From Brachypodium distachyon (Eukaryota; Streptophyta; Magnoliopsida; Poales; Poaceae): a DNA stretch of 64,000 nucleotides. Positions 44,800 through 55,594 of this stretch are shown here, piece by piece. The notes under the pieces were generated by a model. That model made no database searches, had not been told where the DNA came from, and was given only the letters and a program-made list of their open reading frames with translations. How positions within the stretch are numbered: position 1 is the first letter of the stretch; every line of letters begins with the position of its first letter. The position numbers and the translations under genes were made by a program. The stretch spans positions 17,590,624 to 17,654,623 of the forward strand of contig NC_016134.3 of NCBI RefSeq assembly GCF_000005505.3, read 5' to 3'.

Positions 44800-47409
44800 G
44801 ACATAAATATGCATGGAATAGGAATTCTGTTGTACCATGTCATGCAAGAGCCATTCAATTGCCAAATCTATACAGCGACGTCTTTCAGGCCGTCCCATGG
44901 ATGATTCATAATGTATTCTATCTGAAGACAACTTTCGCACAATTTGAGTAATCTCCACAAGGACTCTTCCGTCATCCCTTTCATCGATCATGTTCTGAGA
45001 CCGATGATGAAAGATGGCCACATCAATGATCTAGTATTCGATGCAAGACAATACAAGTTAGAATATGTCATAATCCAGAATTAAAAAAAATATACAACTC
45101 TTACGTCGTCACCCAGATATTTCTTCACAGAGTCTGTTGGATAATGTACAGTTAGGCATTCTAGTAATTTCTTTGTAATTGTGACACTCTCTACGATGGC
45201 CAAAGCCCGGGTATCTCTTTGCTTGTTTACCCAAGCAAGTGTCTCATCCACATCATCTGCATTAGGAATATGAAGAACAATTACAAGTTATAGAATGTGT
45301 TATGATTTGAAACAAGGTATTTGCCGGATAGTAGTACACACCATTTTTTTCCTTTTCTTTGCGGCGTTCCCTCTTGGCGTGATCATAGTAGCAAAATTCT
45401 GTTTTTTTGAAGGACGATGTTGATTTCCTCCCTGAGGGCCACGCAGCCGCTTGGCAATACTGTTTCCTTTGCCTTCACCATCTTCGTCCCCTTCCTCGTC
45501 GTCATCTTTGTCCTTCTCATCATGGATATGCGTGCTGTGAGGACCTGTGTGCCATTTACACTCGTCCCCGACTTGACAATATGTTTTCTATAATAGAATC
45601 ACAGGTTAATCTGGTAGAATTAATTACTTGACATATGGAAACTGGTAGAATTAATTACTTGTAAATTTACCTCAGTCTGTGTGAAGGGAATATCAGAAAA
45701 AACAAAACCCTTATCCTGCATAGAAAATAATTGTTGCTTGTAGCCATATGAAGATGTTTAGGATAATAATTGCATTATACATATATATGTTCATAAGTGT
45801 GTGAATAGGATAGACCTCGAAGCCGTGGAGCAAACGGAGTACTAAATTCCCTAGCTGCTTCACATTGTGTTCAGTGTCGGCCATACCATGTACAAGTGGC
45901 TCGAACCACTTGTTTTCATAAACGTAGTCATTGTGAATGTATTTATTCTCCAAAGCTCCTAGGCGATGAAGAATTTGTTTAAGTATACTTTGATCCTACA
46001 TAAACGTATGAAGATGAGTCATAATACAATTTGTATTTGTAATATGCAAAGTGTAGGTTCTCAGCTTCTTCCAGTTGTGCATACATGAACATGGTTGGTG
46101 CTGTAGACGGGTCTATGCAGCACATATTCTGCATCACTTGTAATATCTTGGATAATCTAATATGAAATAAAAAATTAATGGTTAGTTTGTGCAAATAACG
46201 AACGATCATATGATATATACTTGCAATGAACATTTAGCAAATCGTTTGCATACATCTCCATCTCCGAAGTTGGCCTTCGTTCTCTGTGCCACCTTTGCTT
46301 CAGTCCAATGTCGAATTAGTGGTTTTTCACGCTGAGAATAATTGACCTCTATCCCATGTTTTGCTATGTTGACATAAAATTTTTCCCAGTACCATACCTG
46401 CAATGCACCAGAAGGAAAAAAATCAGATATGTACCAACACTTGTTATAAAATGAACTTAGTACTGATTTGTTCTTACTTGTAGTAGAGATAGGCTGCCGC
46501 AGAGGTTCGTTTGTCTTTTCGTCTTGTATTGCCTAATGCTCTCCATGCCTAGCCCAATTCACTTGTTTGATGTCGTTGACATCCAACATGAGCTTTAAAT
46601 AGTCAGAGCTCACAGTTGCTTTCGTGGCTGGGCACATGTGTCGGCATATGGCGCACAAAAGAAATCTTCTAACGAAATGTTCGTCTGTACTTCCTTTGTT
46701 TTCATTAATTTGTTCCACGAGTCCTTTGAAAGTTATCGACCCTGTGGTATCTTTGTAATTATTAAATAGTTCATGCTGTTTTTTTCTTCTTTGAGCCTCA
46801 ACCTTCTCGTCTTTATGTTTGGCTTTCACATCTGGGGTCTCTCCCTCATCTGGAAGGTCTAGGATGTGTACTACATCCTTTAACACCATCCTTATCTTAG
46901 TGTCGTTGCATCATCTTCAACACTGTAGCTACCTGCCACCTGCATGCAGGCTTTCCTGCGAATTTGGACATTCGGTATTTGTAAAAGCCCTCCTAGATTG
47001 TAGCTTGCAATTTCATCTTTCTGTTTCTTGTCCAAGCAATCAATCAGTTCATACATGGCTGTTGGACTACAAGCCACTGTTTCCTACAGAACAAGGGATT
47101 ACGCATGTAAGATTTTTACATATATATGATTTGTAATGAGTAGTGATGTATGATATGAACCTTGGCTTTAGATATTGTTTTGCTTAATGCAGGAGTTTTG
47201 GGCTCACACGAGGGAGATTGGTCACTGGAGGGAGATGGATCCTGATGGAAGACAAAACACAGGTCAGAGGGATTACGCATATAAGATTTTCACATATATA
47301 TTTTATACTGTTCATGTACTGGTTTTGAAGTTAAAATTCGGATCATGCTGACCTTGTTTGTTGTTGCAGATTTCTTGCTCTTCGTCTGAGGGAAAAAGTT
47401 GGTCTCCAT
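44166..47409 (-). pseudogene. ULP1-like (C48) cysteine protease gene of the MULE, degenerate, multi-exon
   Basis: It probably starts at ATG 47409 (METNFFPQTKSKK). Readable exons include 47409-47353, 47241-47161 and 47083-about 46938, then open pieces to the stop at 44168-44166. N-terminal parts resemble the mobile-domain proteins that accompany plant ULP1 (KDVVHILDLPDEGE, FVRRFLLCAICRHMCPATKA, VWYWEKFYV). C-terminal parts give the protease: LNVGLHWYLAVV (catalytic His context), NSWEHVNINHVPRQKDG, then after an intron TSCGLFLIKYIQLWSG (catalytic Cys in SCGLF) and FRRQLPCDIL. Frameshifts near 46890 and 46530 and missing sequence between the His and Asp/Asn blocks (near 44600) show it is dead. 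An (AT)n-(AG)n microsatellite interrupts it. ULP1 enzymes process SUMO-like modifiers; the substrate of transposon-borne versions is unknown. Confidence 0.65.
44705..44795 (+). repeat. Compound microsatellite (CATA)n-(TA)n-(GA)n
   Basis: CATA repeats pass into about 17 TA and then about 14 GA dinucleotides. It lies within an intron-like part of the degenerate ULP1 gene. Confidence 0.95.
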
Positions 47410-48560
47410 TGGCGGCGGCGGCCCGGAACAGAACGAAAGATTAGCTACGAGGCGGCGGCGGCTGGAACAGAACGAAGATTAGCTAGATGGCGTCGGCCGG
47501 GAAGAGAACTCAAGATTGATTTTCTGCCCGGAACAGAACTAAGGATTGTATATATATAGAGACAGAAAAACCAGATTTGATGTATCGTAACTGCCTAATA
47601 CCAGATTTGATTGTAACTGCCTAATACAAGATTGATTTGATTATGCATGCAGTCACCACTGCTTTGCTCATCCGTATGGAACGCCAATGCCATCACGCCG
47701 ACCTCAACACCAGAAAGAAAAGCAAACGCCAGAAAAGCAAACGTTCACCTAACAGAACATGCATTATTCTACTGACTTAATATTATCTGAACAGGGCATA
47801 CAAGATTCAGTTCACTAGCCGATATGCACGTTTTATTCAAAAGTACTCTAATCCAATACGACACTCAACGCACACGGCAATACAGTACAGACAGTTCTAG
47901 ATTAACCAGAGCACGGCCGATACAACCTGAATCAGTTTTCTACTGATGATAGATAAAGTCATACCCAATTTAAAAGATGAATAGCACGGAAGAACTACTC
48001 CAGGTCTGTGACCTAAAATCAATGGCCGTATTAGCCAATAATCAAACTAAATAAGCCATTCTATCTTCTACCATCTTCAGAATGATTGCCTTCAAACTAA
48101 ATAAGCCATTCTATCTTCTACCATCTTCAGAATGATTGCCTGGAGCATCTTGCTCATCTCCTAAGCTGAATTCCTCAGACTGGCCAGAAGGAGGTGCATA
48201 TATCAAGTTGAGTAGAGAGTCGCCACAACCACCCAACTCAATTGAAGGGCAACTTATGCTGCCATCCTCCTGGACCGACTCCTGCTGCAGTTATTACTGT
48301 AACAAAAATCTTTGATCAGATAAAGAAATTGCATGAACGACAATGCAATTAGCCAAACTTGAAAGTAACAAAGCCTACTATGAGAGGCAAACTGAATAAA
48401 TACAAACAAGCAAAAACTACAAAATGCAAAGGAACTGATATTTCTCTTTAAGATTCTAGCTGGGTAAAAAAACATGTCAGGTCAGGTTCAAGCTTGCCTT
48501 GCCCGACGAGAATAGCAGCACGATCTGGTCATTGTAGGCGAGGACCAACCACCAGAATAA
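47410..48560. other. Spacer between the two convergent-end MULE genes
   Basis: No ORF of note. It should contain the promoter of the minus-strand protease (about 47410-47560, with a TATATATA near 47552) and the 3' end of the transposase transcript. It also contains an exact 50-bp tandem duplication (48042-48141). Confidence 0.45.
48042..48141 (+). repeat. Exact 50-bp tandem duplication
   Basis: Copies 48042-48091 and 48092-48141 both begin TCAAACTAAATAAGCCATTC and end GAATGATTGCCT. I see no difference between them, so this is a recent slippage or double-strand-break duplication. Confidence 0.9.
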
Positions 48561-50748
48561 CTACTTCAGTTTTGGACAAGTGCGCCTGTCATGTGTGGAA
48601 TCGCCACATTCGCCGCACGATCTGTTTCGCCTCTTGTGCCCATTCGACTGCCTCAATGTCTCATGAAATGGCTTCATTCTCTTCTTTGATGGAGCACCTT
48701 TTGTCACGATTATTTTTGGATCAAGGACTTTCCCCCCAAAAACATTGCTTGAGGCAGAATAATGGGATGGTATAGGACCAAAAGCCGTCTCATCTGGGGT
48801 CCCATCATTCTCAAAGCGGCGATCGAGAATGCTTTGCAGAAAATCCATCACCTGCTGCAAACGCTCTTCGCTCTTCGAAGCTTTGAATAGAGCAACACTA
48901 GCCTTGTTTCGCATTTGCCGGTAACGACCCATCTCTTCTGACCACACATGTGTATTGGCATTTGTCTCCGACACGAATGCGGCCTTTGCTTGCATTGTCC
49001 ACCTAATCCGAACACAACACGGAGGAATGGTCTCTACACCCAGGAAACTCAGAAGTGAAAAAATGTGCGAACATGGGACACTTTCGCACTCCAATTTGCG
49101 GCAACCACAGAAGATGCCATTCATTGAAGATCCATGAAATGAACACTCTACGAAGAAGACATGTCTGCTCCCTCCTTCCGCTCCTTCTTTTAATGCAGCT
49201 CTATAGGTGACCAACCCATCTCTCTCTGTATGCTCTTCAATCTCCCATGCAGATGATCTGCGAATGCAATATCTAACCTTCCTGAACATCTTCGGTGTGT
49301 AAATACGGGCACCATTTTTCTCTAATGGATTAGCATCTATTCTAGTGAAAGGAACTGAATTTGCAGCTTTTGCATCCAACTCGGCCTCATTTCTGCGGAT
49401 ACGTGACATGCAGTGCTCGCTGTGCTCCACCAAGTCAACCAACGACATTTTCCGGTCTAGGTGATTATGGAGCCTAGAGTTAAGACTCTCGCTACGCTGG
49501 TTGCTCTGCATGCCCAAAAAAATATCTTCCATTTGTATAAGCCGCAGACCACCTCTTCCTAAGTTTGTACATTCTGGACATCCATGCAACCTGCTCTGTG
49601 ATCTCATACTTTTCCTTGAACCGAGCCCAAGATCTCTCAAACTCATATACTCCCATCTTACGATATATGAGTTTTCTGAAGTCCCGAAGCATTGGATTAC
49701 GCAGGTGGCGTATCATGTTCTGCTCAATGTGCCAACTGCATAGTCGATGGTCTGTCCTCGACATAACATTCTTAATGGCTTTCCTCATGGCGGCGTCTCC
49801 ATCAGTGATCACAGATCTCGGGTTCTTATGGCTCATCGCCTCAAGAAATGACTGCAGTAGCCACTTGTACGACGAGACAGTCTCGTCTGAAACAATACCA
49901 ACACCAAAAACAATTGTACTGCGATGATGGTCCACCCCAATAAATGGAACAAATGGGAGATTATACCGATTGACCCGATATGTGCTGTCAAACACAACTA
50001 GGTCACCGAATGCTTCATAATCAATCTGAGATTGTGAATCTGCCCAGAATATATTTCAAAGATGTCCTTCATCATCCGTACTGTATTTGAAGAAAAATTC
50101 AGCATCTCGTTCAACTTGGGCTCTCATGTGGTTCAAGACAAATTCAGCATCCCTTCCTAAGATTCTTTTCTTCTTGTACTTGGCGAAGAAATTATAGAGG
50201 TCCTGGGAAACAAACCCAACCTGATCATACCCACCATGGTGCTTCTCCATAACTTCCATGATTTGGCACGTACGAAGGCCACCAAGACCATATTCTATGG
50301 CATCAGCTTTCTAAGCATTGTTTAAACGGCGATGTGACCGTAGAAAAGGAGACTGCTTGGGGTCAAGTGGATGGCTGTGGACATCAACAAAATTCTTGAC
50401 AAACCAAAGACCCGTTCCAGGTTGTCGCTGGATCTCAAGCATAGCTTTACATCCACAACGGGTGAGCGCCCGTGGCTCCCTTATTTGATCTTTTTCTACA
50501 AAGTACTTCTCCAAATGGTACCCTTCCTTACAGCAGCAGAAACGTTTTCTTTTCAATTCCGTGGTGCCACTAATGTACTCCTTATCGTCCAATCTCACAC
50601 TAAACCCTTTAGATTTTGCATAGCTGTTGTACTGCTCGTAACCTTCTTCAACGCTTCCAAACATCTGACTCACCATCATGTGATATTCTTCCATCTCCTC
50701 CAAGCTGGCATTATAACCATCCATCTCACAAACTGACAAACCTGACAT
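48561..50748 (-). pseudogene. MULE transposase, FAR1/FHY3-related, nearly complete but inactivated
   Basis: From ATG 50748 to the stop at 48561-48563 one frame covers almost everything. It holds an N-terminal FAR1 DNA-binding region (YNSYAKSKGFSVR, RCGCKAMLEI, HSHPL), the MULE DDE core (VVFDSTYRVNRYNLPFVPFI and VITDGDAAMRKAI), the W-HIEQN box, the SNQRSESLNSRLH block, a SWIM zinc finger (CGCRKLECESVPCSH) and a C-terminal CxxCxxxxHxxxxC knuckle. Three lesions break it. TAG follows RSHRRLNNA, and TGA (50058-50056) follows STDDEGHL. A 7-A run (plus strand 49516-49522) should be 6 and shifts the frame at GRYF|LGMQSNQ. It resembles Jittery-like MULE transposases, the same family as host FAR1/FHY3 regulators. 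Position inside MULE TIRs argues for transposon rather than host gene. Confidence 0.88.
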
Positions 50749-51225
50749 TATGAAACACCATCATCAAATTAGCACCTTTGTTCAATTATCTTTCCTCTCA
50801 ATAAGAAAGTTCAATTCTTTTTCTGCCCAAATGGGCAGCCATGGTGAGCTTTCATCTCCCACTTCTGGGATTATTAGGTTAAGTGCTTGTTGCAAGTGGT
50901 GATTAAAGTACAGTAATCATGCTGTCAAAAGTATTAGCCTAGGTTTGTTCACATTTCAAAATTAGTGCTTGTTACCCTACATGGTTCTCTGCAAATTGCA
51001 CAGGGTACAAGATGACAGGGCAAGAGCAGAGGGGACGGAGGAGGAGGAGGAGAAGGGGGACATGAGACACTCACAGGAGCGCGATGAGTACGAAGAGCAG
51101 GAGCGCGGCGACAAAGGAGTACTTGACGGCAGCGGCGAAGATGGAGGCGGAGATGAGCACGAGCTGCAGCAGCAGCGACGTGCCGGCCCAGACCAGCGCG
51201 CCCGTCAGAGCCACGGCCGCGGTGG
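50749..51225 (-). other. MULE right subterminal region with a captured membrane-protein exon
   Basis: The transposase promoter and leader should lie at about 50749-50950. Further out, on the minus strand (about 51225-51070), a strongly hydrophobic reading frame gives ATTAAVALTGALVWAGTSLL followed by QLVLISASIFAAAVKYSFVA, then ALLLFVLIAL. It ends at a GTGAGT splice-donor-like sequence. It looks like a captured host exon encoding two membrane helices; I cannot name the source gene. Confidence 0.45.
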
Positions 51226-51545
51226 TGGCGCTCAGGCGGCGGGGTGGCGGCGCACCGGGGGGCGGCGGCGCTAGGGCAGGGGGAGAATCGGTCGGGGGCG
51301 GGGTGGCGGCGCATCGGGGGGCGGTGGTGCTAGGGCAGGGGGAGAATCGGTCGGGGGCGGGGTGGCGGCGGCGCTCAGGCGGCGGGGTGGCGATGCACTG
51401 GGGGGCGGCGGTGCTAGGGCAGGGGCGGATGGGGGTGGCGGCGGCGCTCAAGCGGCGGGGTGGAGGCGCACTGGGGCGGAGTGGCGGCGGCGCTCCGGCT
51501 GGGGATGGCGGCGCACTGGGGGGCGTCGAGGTGGCGACTGCACGG
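51226..51545 (+). repeat. GC-rich subterminal minisatellite, right side of the MULE
   Basis: Modules GGCGGCGGGGTGGCGG, GCGCACTGGGGGGCGG, GCTAGGGCAGGGGGAGAATC and GGTCGGGGGCGGGG recur. A ~65-bp unit is repeated almost exactly around 51240-51365. It shares module vocabulary and orientation with the left array at 42433-42835, so it is not simply part of a TIR. Confidence 0.75.
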
Positions 51546-51710
51546 AGGCGAAGCACAGGAGGTGCTAATCGGTCTATGTGATAATCCGATCTACTCGTAT
51601 TTGCTTTGATTAAGGGGTGAAAAGACCATTGTACCCTTTTGATATCAGCCGTTGATGCCTTTGGTACTCCCATGTACGTTTTTGGAGTACTGGGTACCGT
51701 AAATTTTCTC

Positions 51711-54612
51711 TTGGAATAAGCCTGTGCATCCTCGTGACTCCGCATCTGTTGTTGTGGCCAGACTGAAGAATGTGCGACATGGCCTCAGAAATTGGAGCAG
51801 ATCCTTGTCAGAGCTTTCCCTTCTGATTACTAATTGCAACAAAGCTATTCATCTCATCGATGATATTGAAGATCAACGTCTCCTCACCTGGCCTGAGTTC
51901 AACTTTAGAAAGATCATTAAAAGTCATTGTATTGGGCTAACTTCTTATAGGCAGGCTTTTTGGCACAAGCGTTGTACGGTTAGATGGACGCAACTCGGTG
52001 ACGAAAACACTAAATATTTTCACGCTGTTGCCACTGATCGCTACAGGCGGAATAACATTGCTCAGATTAAGCTTGATGATGGATCGGTGGGTGACACGCA
52101 TGTCCAAAAGGAGGTTGCTTTTTTTCAAGTTTTTAACAAACTTGTTGCCCTTCTATGCTGTTTGATCTGCAGAATTTGATTAATCATGTGGATGGGCTGG
52201 AGGAACTTTCTAGCCCGGTCACTAAGGAAGAGATTGACAGTGTGGTCAAGTTACTTCCCATCGACAAAGCACGGGCGCCGGATGGGTTTAATGGGTTATT
52301 CTTCAAAGTTTGTTGTCCAATCATCCGAGAGGATATCTACAAGCTTTGTCTGGATTTTTTTAATGGTAAGGTTGGTCTCTAGGCTCTGAACGATTCTTTC
52401 GTCACCTTGATTCCCAAGAAACTTGACCCTGAGACAACTAATGACTTTCGGCCTATCTCGTTGCTTAATAGTTGTATCAAGCTCATAACAAAAATCCTTG
52501 CCAACCGCCTGCAAAAATGGATACCGCAGCTTATCCACACCAGCCAATATGGTTTCTTGAAGGGGAGGTTTATTCAACATTGTCTCGCTTGGGCCTTTGA
52601 ATACATACATCAGTGTCAGTCATCGGGTAGAGAAATTGTTATTTTGAAGCTGGATTTTGAGAAAGCGTTCGACACCATTTAACACTCTGTCATTCTTGAT
52701 ATCATGAAGCATGAGGGTTTTAGTGACCAGTGGTGTGCTTGGATCAGGGACATCTTTAGTTCTGACTCTTCTGTGGTTTTACTTAATGGAGTGGCGGGCA
52801 AGTCTTTTCGTTGCAAGTGGGGGGTCAGACAAGGGGACCCACTGTCACCACTTCTCTTTGTGCTCGCTGCAGATCTCCTTCAGGACATTGTTAACAGAGA
52901 TTATGCCTTAGGTCATTTCTCTTTGCCCATCCCTACGACTGGCACATATGATTTTCCGATCATTCAGTACACGGACGCCGCCATCCTTGTCCTTCCTGCT
53001 TGTGCCACTCAGCTTGGTCATCTCAAAATTGTTCCCAATCGCTTTGCAGAGTCCACTGGCCTGAAGGTGAATTTCCATAAATCTCAACTCATTCCGATTA
53101 ACCTCACGGATCAGCAGACCAATGTTCTTGCAGCTGAGCTCGGCTGCATGGTGGGATCTATGCCTTTCACATACCTTGGACTCCCCTTGGTCACTACGAG
53201 ACCATCCATGATGACTTTATGCCTTTGGTGGATCGAATTGAGAGACGCATGTCAAATACCTCAGCTCTGCTATCTTATGGTGGGCGCGTCACGATTCTCA
53301 ACTCAGTCATCTCCCACCTACACTATGTGTTCTCTTGAAATTCCTACTAAGATAATTGAGCACGTTGATAAAGCGTGGCGTCATCTGCTTTGGAGCAAGC
53401 AAACTGATGTTGGTGAAAAATGACAGTCCTTAGCGGCTTGGGACTTGGTCTGCCGGCCCAAGTCTAGAGGGGGTCTTGGTGTGCTCAATCTGAATATCCA
53501 AAATAAAGCCTTGTTGCTCAAACATCTGGATAAATTTTAAACAAGCGTGATTTGCCCTGGGTTCATCTTCTATGGGACACTTATTACACTTCGGTTGTTC
53601 CTCATGCGGTTGCCCCTTGTGGCTCATTCTGGTGGAGAGACATCTTCAAGCTGAACCCCATCTTTCGAGGGTTCTCAAACTGCATTGTGGCGACGGGTGA
53701 TAGCTGCACTCTCTGGAAGGATTTGTGGAATGACCATCTTCTTGCAGATGAATTTCCGAGGGCTTTTTCCTTTTCGCTGCAGGCAGATATCTCTGTTCAA
53801 AGGTTCATGGCTGATTTGCCACAAGCCCCATCGTTACAAGTCCCTTTGTCTGCTCTTGCATATACTGAATTCAATACATTGAGGCAGTCTTTGGAGCACA
53901 CTGTCCTTGAGTCTAATGTTCACGATACTTGGCATTACCTTTGGCAGAAGCCCTTTACTCCGAGCAGATTCTATTGTCATTATTTTGACACTCTGCCGAA
54001 GCATCCGGGTTTGATGCATCTATGGAAGTCCAAATGTGTTATGAAGCATAAAGTTTTTGCTTGGCTTCTTGTGGTGGATAGACTGAATACCCGAAACATG
54101 CTGAAGCGCCAAGAGTATATCATCAACTCTGATTGGAATTGTTTGCTTTGCCCCTCCCCAGTCGAGGAAGATTTGGATCAATTTTTTTTCGCTTGTGCTT
54201 TCAGTCAGGACTGCTGGGCGGATCTGGGGATTCATTGGGGTCTTCACTTGCCCCTCTCTGAGCGTTTGCTTCGTGCCAAGTCTACCTGGCAGATAGGCTT
54301 CTTCTGGGAGATCTTTGTGCTGGCGGCCTGGGCCTTGTGGAAAGTGCATAATGCCATGTTGTTTGATCACATCCCGCCACTGAAAGCCACCTGGAGGATC
54401 CTACTTCGAACTGAGTTGAAGCTCCTTGCTCATCGCTCCACTAAGGAAAAGTTCCAATCTAGCTTAGAGCTTTTGATCAATCGTTTAGCTTTGTAATTTA
54501 GGGTGATCACCCCCCACTAACATGTTCCCTCGTCATGTAACCTGTACAGTTCTAACCTCTAATATAATTGCACAGTAGGAGCCTCTCCTGCCGTTTTTCC
54601 GGTCAAAAAAAA
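51711..54612 (+). pseudogene. LINE ORF2 remnant: reverse transcriptase and zf-RVT
   Basis: Readable in pieces across frames. A pre-RT segment (CTVRWTQLGDENTKYFHAVA) is followed by RT blocks: [81 protein letters not shown], then the active site as IQYTDAAILVLP in place of YADD. The 3' part has the zf-RVT region (HKVFAWLLVVDRLNTRNML, then C-LLC-P-S-PVEEDLDQFFFAC). Stops at about 52179, 52382 and 52682, frame changes near 53220 and 53425, and loss of the catalytic Asp pair show it is dead. It ends in a short poly(A) at 54605-54612. Confidence 0.88.
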
Positions 54613-54627
54613 ATGATTGTAGAGGGA

Positions 54628-55351
54628 AGCGTGCGGCATGGAGCTTTCTAAGGCAAGATAGCGCGGACGCGGCGTGGCCGCACCAAGCAGACGGCGGCAG
54701 GAAGCTCAACCGCCGCCGCGCGCACTGCGAGAGGAGGCGGAGAGCTCCCTTGTGGCCGTGTGGCGCGCCCTACCTCCTCCTCCTCATCATCATCCGCTGC
54801 TTCCTTTGGTGAAGCCTCCTCCGTGGACTCCCTGGCGCACCGCGTCTTTGAGCGGTCCAAGCTCAGCTTGACGAGAACAATGCAGCGAAGGAGCAGAAAG
54901 AAGTCATCATCATCTCCAACGATGATGAGTAGGCGTCAGCGGAGGGGAAGCTGGTGAGAAGATGTCGCCAAAGGAAGAGAACTATTGTTTTTGTGATCGC
55001 TCCTCCATTATTTGTAGTTTTTGTTTAGTTTACAACTTAAATTTATGTATGCAGAACTCAAATTATGTGATAAAATGTGATGTGTTCATGAAATGTGTGT
55101 TGTTTAAAATTCGCACGATATTTATTTCAAATATTTGATTCGTTATGCTGGAGCTCTGGGACTACAAGAAGGGCCTCCTCGACCACTACAACGTCCATGG
55201 CTACGCGGAGGTCATCGTCGACTAGGACTAGCTTGTTTAAATTGTCTTCAGCTATTATGTGTACGGCATTATTGCCAGTGAACTGTGTTACCAAATTCGC
55301 CTTTACTCCTTCCTCCTCCGTTTGTGTTCCTTCATTTCACAAAGGTTGACG
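54628..55351. other. Region right of the LINE: gene-like GC-rich fragments
   Basis: GC-rich 54650-54990 and a short frame at 55149-55226 (ELWDYKKGLLDHYNVHGYAE, then VIVD and stop) look exonic in composition. They do not join into a model and I do not recognise the proteins. They may be remnants of a broken gene continuous with DNA left of 42144. Confidence 0.35.
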
Positions 55352-55594
55352 TATTTTGTTTCGTTAAGACAAAATTTTAACCAAGAATTACACTGTTAAT
55401 ATGTACTCCCTCCGTTCATACATACTTGTCGCTGTTTTAGTGCAAGAACGGAGGGAGCAACGTATATGATATAAAATCATGATTATTAAAAAAAACTTTT
55501 AAAAACGAATCTATTGATATAAATTTCATGTATATAAAAACACATATTAATAGAGTTATCATTAGTCAAAGTTTTGTCTTAACGAAACAAAATA
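55352..55594. mobile_element. MITE with a second, minimal Stowaway nested inside
   Basis: The outer ends TATTTTGTTTCGTTAAGACA and (right) TGTCTTAACGAAACAAAATA are exact reverse complements. Inside, at 55406-55457, a 52-bp Stowaway-end palindrome (CTCCCTCCGTTCATACATAC ... GAACGGAGGGAG) is inserted next to a TA. Confidence 0.75.

Larger units (their letters stand above)
42193..51710 (-). mobile_element. Mutator-like element (~9.5 kb) with FAR1-type transposase and ULP1-like protease
   Basis: The ends are an imperfect TIR: left GGAGCTTTTTTACGGTACCC and right, read inward, GAGAAAATTTACGGTACCCA. TTGGAAT flanks both sides (42186-42192 and 51711-51717), part of a presumed 9-bp target duplication. 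It carries a MULE/FAR1 transposase (50748-48561, minus) and a C48-type cysteine protease (47409-44166, minus). GC-rich minisatellites lie near both ends. MULEs with a ULP1-like protease are known in plants (Kaonashi/KI-MULE type). Both genes here are broken, so the copy is non-autonomous now. Confidence 0.85.
42144..54627 (+). mobile_element. 5'-truncated LINE, split by a MULE (LINE parts 42159-42192 and 51711-54612)
   Basis: A perfect 15-bp target duplication, ATGATTGTAGAGGGA, lies at 42144-42158 and 54613-54627. The right copy is immediately preceded by a short poly(A). Removing the MULE joins 42192 to 51711 (shared TTGGAAT) and restores one frame: the left piece ends VSGCWN and the right continues KPVHPRDSASVVVARLKNVR. 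This matches the region just before the reverse transcriptase in plant LINE ORF2, so the LINE is 5'-truncated, about 2.9 kb, with no endonuclease domain. Confidence 0.9.
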
